Part shown: positions 44,063 to 55,499 of the stretch, piece after piece
How positions within the stretch are numbered: the stretch's first letter is position 1
Layout: every line of letters starts with the position of its first letter
Source: Neoarius graeffei
Lineage: Eukaryota > Chordata > Actinopteri > Siluriformes > Ariidae
NCBI RefSeq assembly: GCF_027579695.1
Contig: NC_083582.1
Coordinates: forward strand, 5,710,378 to 5,774,377
DNA: 64,000 nucleotides
Reading direction: 5' to 3'
The notes under the pieces: generated by a model
Told to the model about the DNA's origin: nothing
The model's input: only the letters and a program-made list of their open reading frames with translations
The model's database searches: none
Translations under genes and position numbers: made by a program

Positions 44063-45170
44063 GATGATGATGATTATTATTATTATAGTCAACATTTTTA
44101 AAAAGTGCAGCAAAGACAAAAATAGATAGTAGTTCCACTTAGCTGTGGTCAGTAATGGCATGTTTTTGTGTGCATTTGATAGCCATTATGTATTAAACCG
44201 AACATGCTCAGAGAAACGGAGGTTGCTGTGGTGTGGTTAAGGGCACGTTCATAGGGAGGAGGTTGGGGAGTCGCAGCTGGACACAAACCGGATGAGAACC
44301 TCTGATCATGTTAAAAAAAAGAGAGAGACTCGACAATATTAGAAAGAGATGCATTCTAACTGGTATTTTGTAAAAGTCAAACTCAAACACCATGAGTAAC
44401 TGTGAAACCATAACTACATGTGACTAGTCGGTCTGTTGTTGTTGATGCATCAGGACACTTTAGCCCCCTTACTCTACAAATGATGCATGGCCATGTGCAT
44501 CTCTGAAAGTGATTCAGATTTAGATCCCTGATGAACAAGCCAGAGGGACATGAGGAACAAACCTTGAGAGTAACCAGACTCAAAAGGGAACCTACACCCT
44601 TCTGGATGAACTTTCTTAGGGTGTATTCACGCTAGGTGATCTGTACCATGCCTGAGTGTGTTTGACCCCCAAAGTCCACTTCATTTGACTAGTGTGATTG
44701 CTGTACGCTGCACTCTGTTGTGGTTCACTTGGTCCACTTGAAAGAAGAGAGTTTGGACACAGTTAGTGATCATGAGCCCAACTAACCGTGCCTGAGCGCA
44801 CCTCTTCGAAGCGGGCCAAGTGAACCGCAACTGAGCAACAAGCACGGAACTCAAATGCTATGATGTCAAAATTAGTTGATGGAAACAAACATTAACAAAC
44901 AGGAAGAAGATGATGAAGGGGAAGAATTTATTCATGTGAGAAGGCTGTGTGTCACCGTGCCCAAAATGACTCCAAATAATCCACAATGCAAAAAGTGTAA
45001 TGAAACAAAAAACATCCACTGTGCTATGCGAGAGTGCTTTTCTTCAACATGGAAAGTTGCATCATGATGATGTAAGAGTACTCGGGCCAGGATGAAAGCA
45101 GAATGTGAGCCAGTGGGGGACAGTGATACTTGGGCACAATTTAAGACAGTCTAGTATGACTACACCCTTA
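44063..45170. other. Unassigned DNA with a MITE-like end
   Basis: From 44619 the phrase ttagggtgtattcacgctag followed by ccacttcatttgactagtgt and, near 44790-44850, cgcacctcttcgaagcgggc resembles a fish MITE, but only one end is clear. A short tgatgatgattatt run occurs near 44065-44085. No gene was recognised. Confidence 0.35.
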
Positions 45171-46391
45171 CTGTCAGCCATCTTGTTGGAATGGACCTTT
45201 GTTACAATCAGCCATCTTGTCAGGATGGACCTTTGTTAGTCAGCCATCTTGTCAGGATGGACTTTTGTTACAGTCAGCCATCTTGTCGGGATGGACCTTT
45301 GTTAGTCAACCATCTTGTTTGACCTTTGCTACATTCAGCCATCTTGTTTGAATGGACCTTTGTTACAATCAGCCAGTTTGTTGGGATGGACCTTTGTTAG
45401 TCAGCCATCTTGTCAGGATGGACCTTTGTTACTGTCAGCCATCTTGTCGGGATGGACCTTTGTTACATTCAGCCATCTTGTCGGGATGGACCTTTGTTAC
45501 ATTCAGCCATCTTGTTGGGATGGACCTTTGTTAGTCAGCCATCTTGTTGGGATGGACCTTTGTTACTGTCAGCCATCTTGTCGGGATGGACCTTTGTTAC
45601 TGTCAGCCATCTTGTCGGGATGGACCTTTGTTACTGTCAGCCATCTTGTCGGGATGGACCTTTGTTACAATCAGCCATCTTGTTGGGATGGACCTTTGTT
45701 ACATTCAGCCGTCTTGTTTGAATGGACCTTTGTTACAATCAGCCATCTTGTCGGGATGGACCTTTGTTAGTCAGCCATCTTGTTGGGATGGACCTTTGTT
45801 ACAATCAGCCATCTTGTTGGGATGGACCTTTGTTACTGTCAGCCATCTTGTCGGGATGGACCTTTGTTAGATTCAGCCATCTTGTTTGAATGGACCTTTG
45901 TTACAATCAGCCATCTTGTCGGGATGGACCTTTGTTACTGTCAGCCATCTTGTCGGGATGGACCTTTGTTAGTCAGCCATCTTGTCGGGATGGACCTTTG
46001 TTACATTCAGCCATCTTGTTTGAATGGACCTTTGTTACAATCAGCCATCTTGTCGGGATGGACCTTTGTTACAATCAGCCATCTTGTTTGAATGGACCTT
46101 TGTTACAATCAGCCATCTTGTCGGGATGGACCTTTGTTACTGTCAGCCATCTTGTCGGGATGGACCTTTGTTAGTCAGCCATCTTGTCGGGATGGACCTT
46201 TGTTACATTCAGCCATCTTGTCGGGATGGACCTTTGTTACAATCAGCCATCTTGTTTGAATGGACCTTTGTTACAATCAGCCATCTTGTCGGGATGGACC
46301 TTTGTTACTGTCAGCCATCTTGTCGGGATGGACTGTTGTTACATTCAGCCATCTTGTTTGAATGGACCTTTGTTACAATCAGCCATCTTTG
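45171..46391. repeat. Minisatellite of 32-34-bp units carrying YY1-like sites
   Basis: About 36 units of cagccatcttgtcgggatgg plus acctttgttactgt. Units alternate in the last 3-5 bases (tact, taca, tag). Nearly every unit contains agccatcttg, whose reverse complement caagatggct matches the core of the vertebrate YY1 site (AAGATGGC). The long open frames reading MDLCYCQPSC come from the repeat. Confidence 0.95.
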
Positions 46392-48166
46392 ACTAGTGTA
46401 ACGTTCTCGTGATTGTGCCACCAAGTGGTTTGGAGGTGATTTACATGTGATATTTTTCTTAAAACAGCCCCATCTCTCAATGAACTTGTACAACATTCAT
46501 TAAAGAGATAAATTGCCATCTTGTGAGATTATAAACATATTGACATGATCCCAAAAAACTGCAAAATGATCATTTGTTACTTCAGTTTCTCTTTTTACAG
46601 CAAAGCTGAAGGACATAGTGACAATTCAGAGTCTTTCACGAATAATTCTGTTCTTGAACAATGGTGTCTTTCTTTTGTAGGTTTTATTCTTCATATTTTT
46701 ATTCTGGTAGATTATTGCACATCTTTCTAACAGTGGTCTTTTGCTAATAATATTCACAATAACAAGACTTATGTGTGTCCAAACCCCTCAAGCAGCTTTT
46801 AGCCATAAAGGAAACAGTGGAAAGTGAGCACCACCCTGCTTTATGTGTCATTAGTGTGGAGTTTGTTTAAAGTGGACCCCCCTCATTCATCCCCCTCTCA
46901 ACACACACACTCCCAGAATGCTGTGCAGGTGGCGTGAGTGCTGGCGTGCCGTAGAACGGGTTTGTGAGTTATTCAGTGTTTTGAAAGGCGTGCCTCAAAT
47001 ACCAGGGAAAGAGCTGAGAGAGAGAGAGAGAGAGATGGAGAGTCAACACAAGGCTTTCTCCATTCCTCACCTCTGTAATGGTCATTTTCCCTCTCTTCTG
47101 ATTTCATCCGTGTCTCCGGTGGGTTTGTTTCTCTTTGTGCTGAGTGTTTATTTGATGTGGAACGTTGAGAACAGATAAACCTTCTTGTGAAAGAGTTACA
47201 GCAACCCTGAGAATTCACTTCAAAACTGCAACATGACCTGCTTCTCCATTACTTCTTTCCGCTTTCTTTATCTCCGGCTGATCAGAAACAAGGTTAGCAT
47301 TGTGCGCAGCCTCAACCAGAACTTTTTAAACCTTTCACAGATACATTATCGCTTTTTGCATACTTGTGCATCATTGACTTTTTATATGTATACCCTTGTA
47401 TTCATCATGCCACACAATGAACACTTGTATCTGATAATAAGAGATGTCGTGCTTGTGAAGCACATGATTCCAGTTATTAAAGTCACCAGATAATTGTTGC
47501 CAGGCCACCAGGAAACTGTCATTAGATATTAAGTCACTCATATGGACAATGTACAATTAAGCCTTTTTGATTTTCTGAATATTTGAGCGACTGATTCGGT
47601 ACTTATTTAGCGACGGAGCTCAGAGTCACATAACTCTTTCCAAACCGTGGATCAACTGCACAATTCCCTACTCCACTTTTGTTAATTTCCTTCAGTTCCA
47701 ACAATCAAGTGGGCTAATAAACCTTATAGTACCCATTCCATCTCCTCTGGTTACCATAACGACCCTTTTGCTATTATTATGAAACTGGAACCAGGAAGTC
47801 ATGTGACAAGTTGAACCAATCACAGTACTTGGTGTGCAGCACTGAGAACAGCTAGGTTCCACCCCACGGTTTGGTGGAAGTGAATCCCAGACCACCATTT
47901 TCAAGAAGACCAGGGATCGGTTCTTTGTATCATTCCCAGGCTTGAAAACAATGTTTGCATTCCACCAAACTCTCGGTGCAGACAGTCCTGGAGTCTGGAA
48001 AATACCTGAAGTGTGAAAACACCCTTAAACACCATAATGTGACTTCCTGCAAGGTTTGTCACAAAGTTTGTACGCTAAATCGAAGTTAATGGACCTGTTG
48101 GCAACATACAATTATTGTAAATTATAACATATTGTAACAACAAACATATCGTAAATTACACTCCAC
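46392..48166. other. Unassigned DNA
   Basis: No exon is convincing. It holds a (GA)n tract near 47018-47034. At about 47690-48027 there is a segment ending gtgaaaacacccttaa that looks like one end of a fish MITE. An open frame at 46918-47178 lacks splice support. Confidence 0.35.
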
Positions 48167-48525
48167 TGACACATGTTTATTGTATCTAACTGAATATATC
48201 AGAAAGGAGGTTGACAAGGGCAATTTCTGTGGTATGGTCATGTTGGATTTGCAAAAGGCTTTTGATACGGTAGATCATAGTATCTTACTGTCAAAATTGA
48301 GGGCTATTGGCTTTAACAACACAGCAGTTAGATGGTTTGACTCATATTTGAGGAATAGGAAACAAGTGGTGGATGTTGGGGGAACTTTATCCCAGCCACA
48401 AACTGTGCAATGTGGGGTCCCTCAGGGGAGTGTTTTAGGTCCTCTTCTTTTTCTTTTATATATTAATGATCTTAAATCAGTTTGTTCATGTGAACTGTTT
48501 TTATTTGCTGATGATTCTGCACTAG

Positions 48526-48905
48526 GCGGCACGGTGGTGTAGTGGTTAGCGCTGTCGCCTCACAGCAAGAAGGTCCTGGGTTCGAGCCCCGGGGCCGGCG
48601 AGGGCCTTTCTGTGTGGAGTTTGCATGTTCTCCCCGTGTCCGCGTGGGTTTCCTCCGGGTGCTCCGGTTTCCCCCACAGTCCAAAGACATGCAGGTTAGG
48701 TTAACTGGTGACTCTAAATTGAGCGTAGGTGTGAATGTGAGTGTGAATGGTTGTCTGTGTCTATGTGTCAGCCCTGTGATGACCTGGCGACTTGTCCAGG
48801 GTGTACCCCGCCTTTCGCCCGTAGTCAGCTGGGATAGGCTCCAGCTCGCCTGCGACCCTGTAGAAGGATAAAGCGGCTAGAGATAATGAATGAATGAATG
48901 AATGA
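48526..48905 (+). mobile_element. Full-length V-SINE with perfect 15-bp target-site duplication in LINE B
   Basis: It runs from gcggcacggtggtgtagtgg through B-box ggttcgagccc and the central block to a tail of gaatgaatgaatga. It is flanked by atgattctgcactag at 48511-48525 and 48906-48920; the site encodes part of the LINE catalytic box. Confidence 0.97.
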
Positions 48906-49021
48906 ATGATTCTGCACTAGTGTTTTCACACAAGGACAAGCTCACTATTGAATCAACCTTAAGTGTTGAGCTTTTAAAAGTCAGCCATTGGCTATCATTT
49001 AACAGATTATCTCTTCATATA

Positions 49022-49143
49022 ATGACCTGGCGACTTGTCCAGGGTGTACCCCGCCTTTCGCCCGTAGTCAGCTGGGATAGGCTCCAGCTTGCCTGCGACC
49101 CTGTAGAAGGATAAAGCGGCTAGAGATAATGAGATGAGATGAG
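49022..49143 (+). mobile_element. 5'-truncated V-SINE with 13-bp target-site duplication
   Basis: Only the last 122 bp of the SINE (atgacctggcgacttgtcca to gagatgagatgag) are present. It is flanked by atctcttcatata at 49009-49021 and 49144-49156. Truncation at insertion, as in LINE-driven priming, explains the missing head. Confidence 0.93.
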
Positions 49144-50065
49144 ATCTCTTCATATAGGAAAAACTGAATCCATCTTGTTTGGGTCTAGAGTTAAGTTGAA
49201 CAAAACCCCAGGCTTTGAAGTATTAGCTGGTGACACTGCACTTAATGCTAAGAACTCAGTCAGTTATCTTGGGTGTGTACTGGAAGTCAGTTGTCTGGAG
49301 CTGGTCAAACCCAGAAAGTAATTACTAAAGTAAATCAACGAGTATGTTTTCTGGCCAGAATTTCCATGTATCTGGATAAGAAGGCTATGTTGACCTTAGC
49401 AGGCGCTATAATTCAGCCCTACTATGATTATGCCTGTTGCTCTTGGTATGATGGCCTTACTAGGTATTTCAAAAACAAGCTCCAGACCTCACAAAATAAA
49501 TTAGTAAGGACCATTTTGGATCTGCCCCCAAGAACTCACCTTGATCCTCATCATTTTAAGAGGCTGGGATGGTTGAGGGTAGAGGATAGAGTCTCTCAAA
49601 TTGAATTGAGCATGGTATATAAGATTGTAAATGGAGATGTCCCTAAATATTTAAATAATTTCTTTAGTAGAGTGAGGGACGTTCATAGTTACTTCACTAG
49701 GGGGTGTTCCACAGATTTTGTTCCTCCAAGAGTGCAAACTAAAATAGGGAAGGATTCCTTTTTATATGTTGCAACTAGTCTGTGGAATAAGTTACCAGGT
49801 AATATTAAGGTAATCATTAGCTTGGATGGGTTTAAACGTGCTGTGAAAACATGGCTTAGAGATCAGATAGTGTAGGGCTTGCACTTATATAGTATGTATA
49901 CAATGTTAATCTGATGTGTATACTGTCTATGTAATTTTGTTTTACAATTTTAGTAATGTCACAGCACCACTCTTGTCATTTTTACATCTGTTGCCATCCA
50001 ACATCAAAGGACCACAATGGAAATAAGCTTTCGAGCTTTATTGTGTTATCCTGACTCTCTGTTTT

Positions 50066-51674
50066 TACAACCCTGATTCCAAAAAAGTTGGGACAAAGTA
50101 CAAATTGTAAATAAAAACGGAATGCAATGATGTGGAAGTTTCAAAATTCCATATTTTATTCAGAATAGAACATAGATGACATATCAAATGTTTAAACTGA
50201 GAAAATGTATCATTTAAAGAGAAAAATTAGGTGATTTTAAATTTCATGACAACAACACATCTCAAAAAAGTTGGGACAAGGCCATGTTTACCACGGTGAG
50301 ACATCCCCTTTTCTCTTTACAACAGTCTGTAAACGTCTGGGGACTGAGGAGACAAGTTGCTCAAGTTTAGAGATAGGAATGTTAACCCATTCTTGTCTAA
50401 TGTAGGATTCTAGTTGCTCAACTGTCTTAGGTCTTTTTTGTCGTATCTTCCGTTTTATGATGCGCCAAATGTTTTCTATGGGTGAAAGATCTGGACTGCA
50501 GGCTGGCCAGTTCAGTACCCGGACCCTTCTTTTACACAGCCATGATGCTGTAATTGATGCAGTATGTGGTTTGGTATTGTCATGTTGGAAAATGCAAGGT
50601 CTTCCCTGAAAGAGACGTAGTCTGGATGGGAGCATATGTTGCTCTAGAACCTGGATATACCTTTCAGCATTGATGGTGTCTTTCCAGATGTTTAAGCTGC
50701 CCATGCCACATGCACTAATGCAACCCCATACCATCAGAGATGCAGGCTTCTGAACTGAGCGCTGACAACAACTTGGGTCGTCCTTCTCCTCTTTAGTCCG
50801 AATGATACAGCGTCCCTGATTTCCATAAAGAACTTCAAATTTTGATTCGTCTGACCACAGAACAGTTTTCCACTTTGCCACAGTCCATTTTAAATGAGCC
50901 CTGGCCCAGAGAAGACGTCTGCGCTTCTGGATCATGTTTAAATACAGCTTCTTCTTTGAACTATAGAGTTTTAGCTGGCAATGGCGGATGGCACGGTGAA
51001 TTGTGTTCACAGATAATGTTCTCTGGAAATATTCCTGAGCCCATTTTGTGATTTCCAATACAGAAGCATGCCTGTATGTGATGCAGTGGCGTCTAAGGGC
51101 CCGAAGATCACGGGCACCCAGTATGGTTTTCCGGCCTTGACCCTTACGCACAGAGATTCTTCCAGATTCTCTGAATCTTTTGATGATATTATGCACTGTA
51201 GATGATGATATGTTCAAACTCTTTGCAATTTTACACTGTCGAACTCCTTTCTGATATTGCTCCACTATTTGTCGGCGCAGAATTAGGGGGATTGGTGATC
51301 CTCTTCCCATCTTTACTTCTGAGAGCCGCTGCCACTCCAAGATGCTCTTTTTATACCCAGTCATGTTAATGACCTATTGCCAATTGACCTAATGAGTTGC
51401 AATTTGGTCCTCCAGCTGTTCCTTTTTTGTACCTTTAACTTTTCCAGCCTCTTATTGCCCCTGTCCCAACTTTTTTGAGATGTGTTGCTGTCATGAAATT
51501 TCAAATGAGCCAATATTTGGCATGAAATTTCAAAATGTCTCACTTTCGACATTTGATATGTTGTCTATGTTCTGTTGTGAATACAATATCAGTTTTTGAG
51601 ATTTGTAAATTATTGCATTCCGTTTTTATTTACAATTTGTAGTTTGTCCCAACTTTTTTGGAATCGGGGTTGTA
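50066..51674. mobile_element. Tc1-like element with open transposase, copy 2
   Basis: It is 1,609 bp, with ends tacaaccctgattccaaaaa and, inverted, tacaaccccgattccaaaaa within TA targets. The arms and gene are nearly identical to the copy at 34870-36467. It is inserted in the 3' UTR of LINE B, so it is younger than that LINE. Confidence 0.95.
50288..51364 (-). CDS. Tc1-like transposase, 358 codons, open
   Basis: From ATG at 51364 the protein starts [18 protein letters not shown], then the MGRGSPIPL at which the copy at 35086 begins. Either ATG could be used. The helix-turn-helix lies at about residues 28-68. The DDE residues are in LWSDESKF (Asp172), [10 protein letters not shown] (Asp262) and [11 protein letters not shown] (Glu297), spaced as in Tc1 DD34E enzymes. 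There is no frameshift or stop. It keeps the KTVEQLESY segment that is shortened in the other copy, so it looks closer to the family consensus. It is about 95% identical in protein to the other copy by eye. The enzyme would bind its ends and integrate at TA; function is inferred. Confidence 0.92.
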   Translation of the reverse strand: MTGYKKSILEWQRLSEVKMGRGSPIPLILRRQIVEQYQKGVRQCKIAKSLNISSSTVHNIIKRFRESGRISVRKGQGRKTILGARDLRALRRHCITYRHASVLEITKWAQEYFQRTLSVNTIHRAIRHCQLKLYSSKKKLYLNMIQKRRRLLWARAHLKWTVAKWKTVLWSDESKFEVLYGNQGRCIIRTKEEKDDPSCCQRSVQKPASLMVWGCISACGMGSLNIWKDTINAERYIQVLEQHMLPSRLRLFQGRPCIFQHDNTKPHTASITASWLCKRRVRVLNWPACSPDLSPIENIWRIIKRKIRQKRPKTVEQLESYIRQEWVNIPISKLEQLVSSVPRRLQTVVKRKGDVSPW

Positions 51675-51770
51675 GTTTAAGTATGTGGTGTGGTTTATTT
51701 GAAACTAAATCATGTATTTATTTTTTATACAAGAACTGTGAATGTCAAATAAAATAAGTCAATCAAACAG

Positions 51771-52551
51771 CCTTTCTTCTCCGAGATTATTTTATAGTAT
51801 CTTCTAATACACAAAGCAATTATTCTTGCTTTTATCGAAGACATTTCCTTAGCCAGCAAGGACTCATTCAGGTTCCACTGTAACGTGAGTTTGTAAAATC
51901 CCTTTTAACCTCCAGTACTGTAAACATTAATGCTATTACAGTTGCAGGTCTGACTTTAACCACCCAAAAGCACACAAAGAGGATTGTAGGATTTAGGTCT
52001 CAATTTGGGGCACGCCATAAAAAGTAACAAGAACAATCAATGAACATGTGACTCTTCTTCCAAAGCACCTTCTCTGTTGCCATGATTTGTAGATTAGGGA
52101 TAATTTGTTGGAGTGGACTTTTAAAGAAGTGAAGATTTCATACAATTGAGCATTTAGCTTTTTTCCACATCACAGTCTGTTCATCTATTAACAGAGTAAG
52201 TTCACCTTGTACGTTAGTCTAGCCCCTGGTCTCAACACGTTAATAGGACAATGCAAACAATGCAAATGAGAAATATTCAGTCTTGGAGGACTGACAGTTT
52301 TTTTAGTTCCATATGTCTAATGACAGGTTGGGAAACGATTCATTGGTGAAACACTTCCCATTAATAATTGAGCAGTTGTAGATGCTCTCCTCTGTCTTGC
52401 TGAGTGATGGATGGAGTGGAGCCATCTCTCCACAGGAGATCTGTAGCTTAAGCATTAGCGTGGAACCACAGAAACACCTCAACCTCATGCAGTGACGCTT
52501 TACAGGGCCTCACACTGCACCTAGGAGGAGTTGAGGTCTGGTATATAGAGG
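51771..52551. other. Unassigned DNA
   Basis: No coding exon, array or transposon end was recognised. Confidence 0.4.
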
Positions 52552-52959
52552 ATGTCCATCCATCCATCCATCCATCCAATCATCCAACCAAGCATCCATC
52601 CAACCATCCTTCCATCCATCCAACCAAGCATCCATCCAACCATCCACCCATCCAACCAAGCATCCATCCATCCATCCATCCATCCAACCAACCATCCATC
52701 CAACCAACCATCCATCCATCATTCCATCTATCCATCCACCCATCCAACCAAGCATCCATACATTTACCCATCCAACCAAGCATCCATCCAACCAAGCATC
52801 CTTCCATCCATCCAACCAAGCATCCATCATTCCATATATCCATTCAACCAAGCATCCAGCCAGCCAGCCGTCCATCCATCCATCCATCCATCCATCCATC
52901 CATCCATCCAGCAATCCATCCACCCATCCAACCAAGCAGCCATCCATCCATCCATTGCC
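52552..52959. repeat. CATC/CAACCAAG array
   Basis: About 400 bp of catc tetranucleotides interspersed with caaccaagcatc and caaccaacc variants. All six frames are long and low complexity, on both strands. Confidence 0.95.
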
Positions 52960-52977
52960 TCCTGGTGCTACTGTTAC

Positions 52978-52997
52978 CCCCCCCCCCCCCCCCCCCA
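52978..52997. repeat. Poly-C run
   Basis: About 19 consecutive C, near the end of the CATC array. Confidence 0.95.
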
Positions 52998-53124
52998 AGT
53001 TAATTATTTTACTATACCAATATATCCTGAATTTTATGTTCCTCTTGTACCACAACAATTTTCCAACAATTTTATATTTTTTTTAATAAACAAAAACACT
53101 TCATAGATTTTATCCATTTATTTA

Positions 53125-53400
53125 TGTTTAATGTTTTGGAATGTTCTCAAAACAAGTTACTTCCTGTTCTCACTTATAGCAGCTAGAAACAATTAGTCCC
53201 TCCCCGGCCTTTCTTTTTTTCTTATTTTTAAAGTTAATAAGACAAAAATAAAACCCCTGCAGCTTGTCATGTTACTGAGAACCCAAAAGTTACAGATTTA
53301 CCTCTGACACCGGAGACTCCTTCCATAAATGGTAAAGAACATTCTGTCCTTACATGGGAAGAAAACTCCAGTATATCCACGATTACACACATTCCTTTTT
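53125..53400 (+). repeat. Unnamed interspersed repeat, copy 2 of 3
   Basis: Shares acaagttac, acttatagcagct, cagcttgtcatgttactgag and ggagactccttcca with the copies at 26435 and 55500. It is shorter than both. Confidence 0.45.
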
Positions 53401-53420
53401 TAAATCATAAAACATCAATG

Positions 53421-53683
53421 TTGGGGCTAGGGTGTGGTCGATATGAGAAAAATATCATAACGGCATTTCGAAGATGCACAAATATCTATCCTGAAATATA
53501 GGTTTGATGACAAGCTGCCAGCAAAATAATATCGAATCAAGTCATCCCAAGACCCGTATAGTTTGTAGATGTTGTTAAATAATGTTATAAAAAGATATCA
53601 TGACCACATGATATATCAGAAAAGGGACAGAATTGATTGCAATATTGATATTATAACATCGTATCGTGCAGCTGTAGTTACAG
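53421..53683. mobile_element. Small hAT-like MITE relic
   Basis: The left end gggctagggtgtggtcgata and the inverted right end acagctgcacgatacgatgt resemble the ends of fish hAT-type MITEs. No clear 8-bp duplication and no coding capacity. Confidence 0.35.
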
Positions 53684-53859
53684 TGTATCCATGATGTCAG
53701 TGTTGATTTTTATTCGTTAAGGAAAGTGTCATTGTATTTTATAATGATTTTTATTCCAAACATGAAATTATAATTAGTTATCATATTAGTATTGAGACAA
53801 AATCATTTACATAATGAACACGAAATTAGATATGCGAGAATAACCAGTGATCTAAGATG

Positions 53860-53862
<3 letters not shown>

Positions 53863-53923
<61 letters not shown>
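53863..53923. repeat. (AT)n microsatellite
   Basis: About 30 AT units, a likely cruciform-forming tract. Confidence 0.97.
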
Positions 53924-53928
<5 letters not shown>

Positions 53929-54179
53929 TACATTCCACTCTTTAACGATATCACAGTTATGTGTAAATGACAGGTTCTGGTCACTGCGAGCCCCCAGGAT
54001 CCCAGTTTACACCGAGGTATTTGTTTTTCCAGCCAGCTGAGGCTTTGTTCTCTTTGAGGGCATTTGCTTCAGTGCTTGAGGAGCTTTTTGTCCTCCTCTC
54101 TGCACTAAGCTACCACAAGAACATGTGTGAGGTTTGAGGTTATTATGAATAATCACTGCTTTGAAATAAAGTGTGTCAC

Positions 54180-54390
54180 TACACTACAGATGTTGTAAGC
54201 AGTCGTGTGCATACACATACACACACAGACACAGAGCACTGGGATGTAAGGAGGTGGAGAACTCAAGAGGATTGAGGGTGGAGAAAAAAGGGAGGAGGGG
54301 AGGAAAAAAGAGAGAGAGAGAGGTGTCGCTTTTCATCGAGCGGTGTCTGCACAATAAAGAAGCCACAGAAAGTGTGCTGAATTTCAACTC

Positions 54391-54429
<39 letters not shown>

Positions 54430-54671
54430 CAGGTTTATTCACAGCTCTTCGGAACTGACAAAGACTCGAGGCACTCGAAGGAAACAAAGAAGGAGATCGT
54501 ACAGTACAGTTACAGGGCAGGACGTGGTAGAAGGAGGGGAGAGAAGAAAAAAGAAAAGAGGCGGAGAGAAGAGAGAAGAAAGTGGACGAGCAGAATCGTA
54601 GCCGGTCTCTCTGGGCTGGACCGGATGAACTCAGGCGCCTGGACGCTCGGTTAGATGTGATCACCTTCACC
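54180..54671 (+). promoter_or_regulatory. Inferred 5' UTR and promoter region with a uORF
   Basis: A purine-rich stretch (aggagggg, gaaaaaagagag, ggcggagagaag) precedes the ATG at 54672. A nine-codon upstream open frame, MNSGAWTLG and stop, lies at 54625-54654 and ends 17 nt before that ATG. No TATA or CCAAT box is clear. Transcription start is not determined. Confidence 0.4.
54390..54429. repeat. (GAAA)n microsatellite
   Basis: About ten GAAA units within the inferred 5' UTR. Confidence 0.95.
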
Positions 54672-54705
54672 ATGCGGAGTGACCCTGTTTTGTTCGCCTC
54701 CAGAG
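54672..54705 (+). CDS. Candidate first coding exon, MRSDPVLFASR
   Basis: ATG in the context ttcaccATGC opens MRSDPVLFASR plus one base, then a perfect donor, AGAG|GTGAGT. The exon ends in phase 1, the same as the exon at 13969-13987. The two could be alternative first exons spliced to a shared phase-1 exon, but no such exon is seen to the right. It may instead begin a separate gene. The peptide is too short to identify. Confidence 0.4.
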
Positions 54706-54825
54706 GTGAGTATGTTCTGGGTGTAAAAACTTAACGAAACAGTAACTCTGATGTCCTACAGTGGATTAATGGAGCTAAAAATATGACCGAAGACCACATT
54801 TATGATGATTTTGCCTATAGCATAA

Positions 54826-54865
<40 letters not shown>

Positions 54866-55499
54866 GGAGAGCAGAAGTTCAATCTGAAGCAGCATGTGTT
54901 TCTAATTTGGTTAAACGTTCTGAGCAGTGAGTGTTATGTTACCTCAGAGAAACGTAAAGAAGAAGAATGTGGAGAGCAGTTTGAGCTCTGAGCTGGTGCT
55001 CTGCACTGGTGCTGCCTTAGTGTCTGATTTTACTAAGATTTTACTTTATTAAGGTTCGACTATGCAGAAAGCCTTTCCGATTTAATTCCAAAACTAATTT
55101 CCGTCAATTTGTGTAGCAATTTCAGTCACTATTTTTACAACGCCATCAAATAAAAGATTAAACTAGAACTCAATATCGAAACGTAGACGAAGTTTTTTAG
55201 GTTCTTTTTGCACCGATGTCATCTGAGAAGGAAGAACATGAACATCCTTATGTTTTTTCAATAATATCAGAAAAAAAAACAACAATCAGCATATTTACTA
55301 TTTCCTGCTGCTTTGTCGCAGAGATTTGGACTAATCAGCAGGATGTTGAGGATGATTGGTGGATCAGTTGTTCATGTTATCGAGTCCAGTTTCGAAGTTA
55401 GACTATCAAGCAAGTGTTCACATTAATGCTTGCTCTGCCATGGTATCACAATATCAATCATTTGTCACAATGATGCACTCAGTAAGGAATAAACTCAGT
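54706..55499 (+). other. Inferred intron 1, unique sequence
   Basis: Includes a short (CA)n tract at about 54835-54858. No exon was recognised. Confidence 0.35.

Larger units (their letters stand above)
48180..49875 (+). pseudogene. LINE B reverse transcriptase remnant
   Basis: MLDLQKAFDTVDHSILLSKL (first catalytic Asp), QCGVPQGSVLGPLLFLLYIN and LFADDSAL (catalytic FADD box at about 48501-48525) mark the palm domain. After the first SINE the frame resumes with VFSHKDKLTIE. After the second it continues with KTESILFGSRVKLN. A frameshift near 49300 moves the rest, KVNQRVCFLARISMYLDKK to LWNKLPGNIK and KTWLRDQIV, to another frame. The SINE insertion falls immediately after the catalytic box. 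The protein cannot be made. Confidence 0.88.
48167..51770 (+). mobile_element. LINE B with two SINEs and a Tc1-like element nested in it
   Basis: The 5'-truncated LINE starts in the reverse-transcriptase region. It is interrupted at 48526-48905 (SINE), 49022-49143 (SINE fragment) and 50066-51674 (Tc1-like element). Its 3' UTR resumes after the Tc1 element and ends near 51770 with aataaaataagtcaatcaaa. Removing the insertions leaves about 1.5 kb of LINE. Clade is in the L2/CR1/Jockey group, not resolved. Confidence 0.8.

Noticed and set aside
45315-46392. Repeated MDLCYCQPSC-type open frames
   Set aside because: They are low-complexity translations of the 32-34-bp array in all three + frames.
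44619-48027. A single 3.4-kb element bounded by gggtgtattcacgct and an inverted gggtgttttcacact
   Set aside because: The ends share only a short common word, the subterminal sequences differ, and the interior is mostly an unrelated minisatellite; two separate MITE fragments are more likely.
52510-53106. Long SIHPSIHP and MDGWMDGW open frames on opposite strands
   Set aside because: They translate a CATC/CAACC array; open on both strands because the units lack stops.
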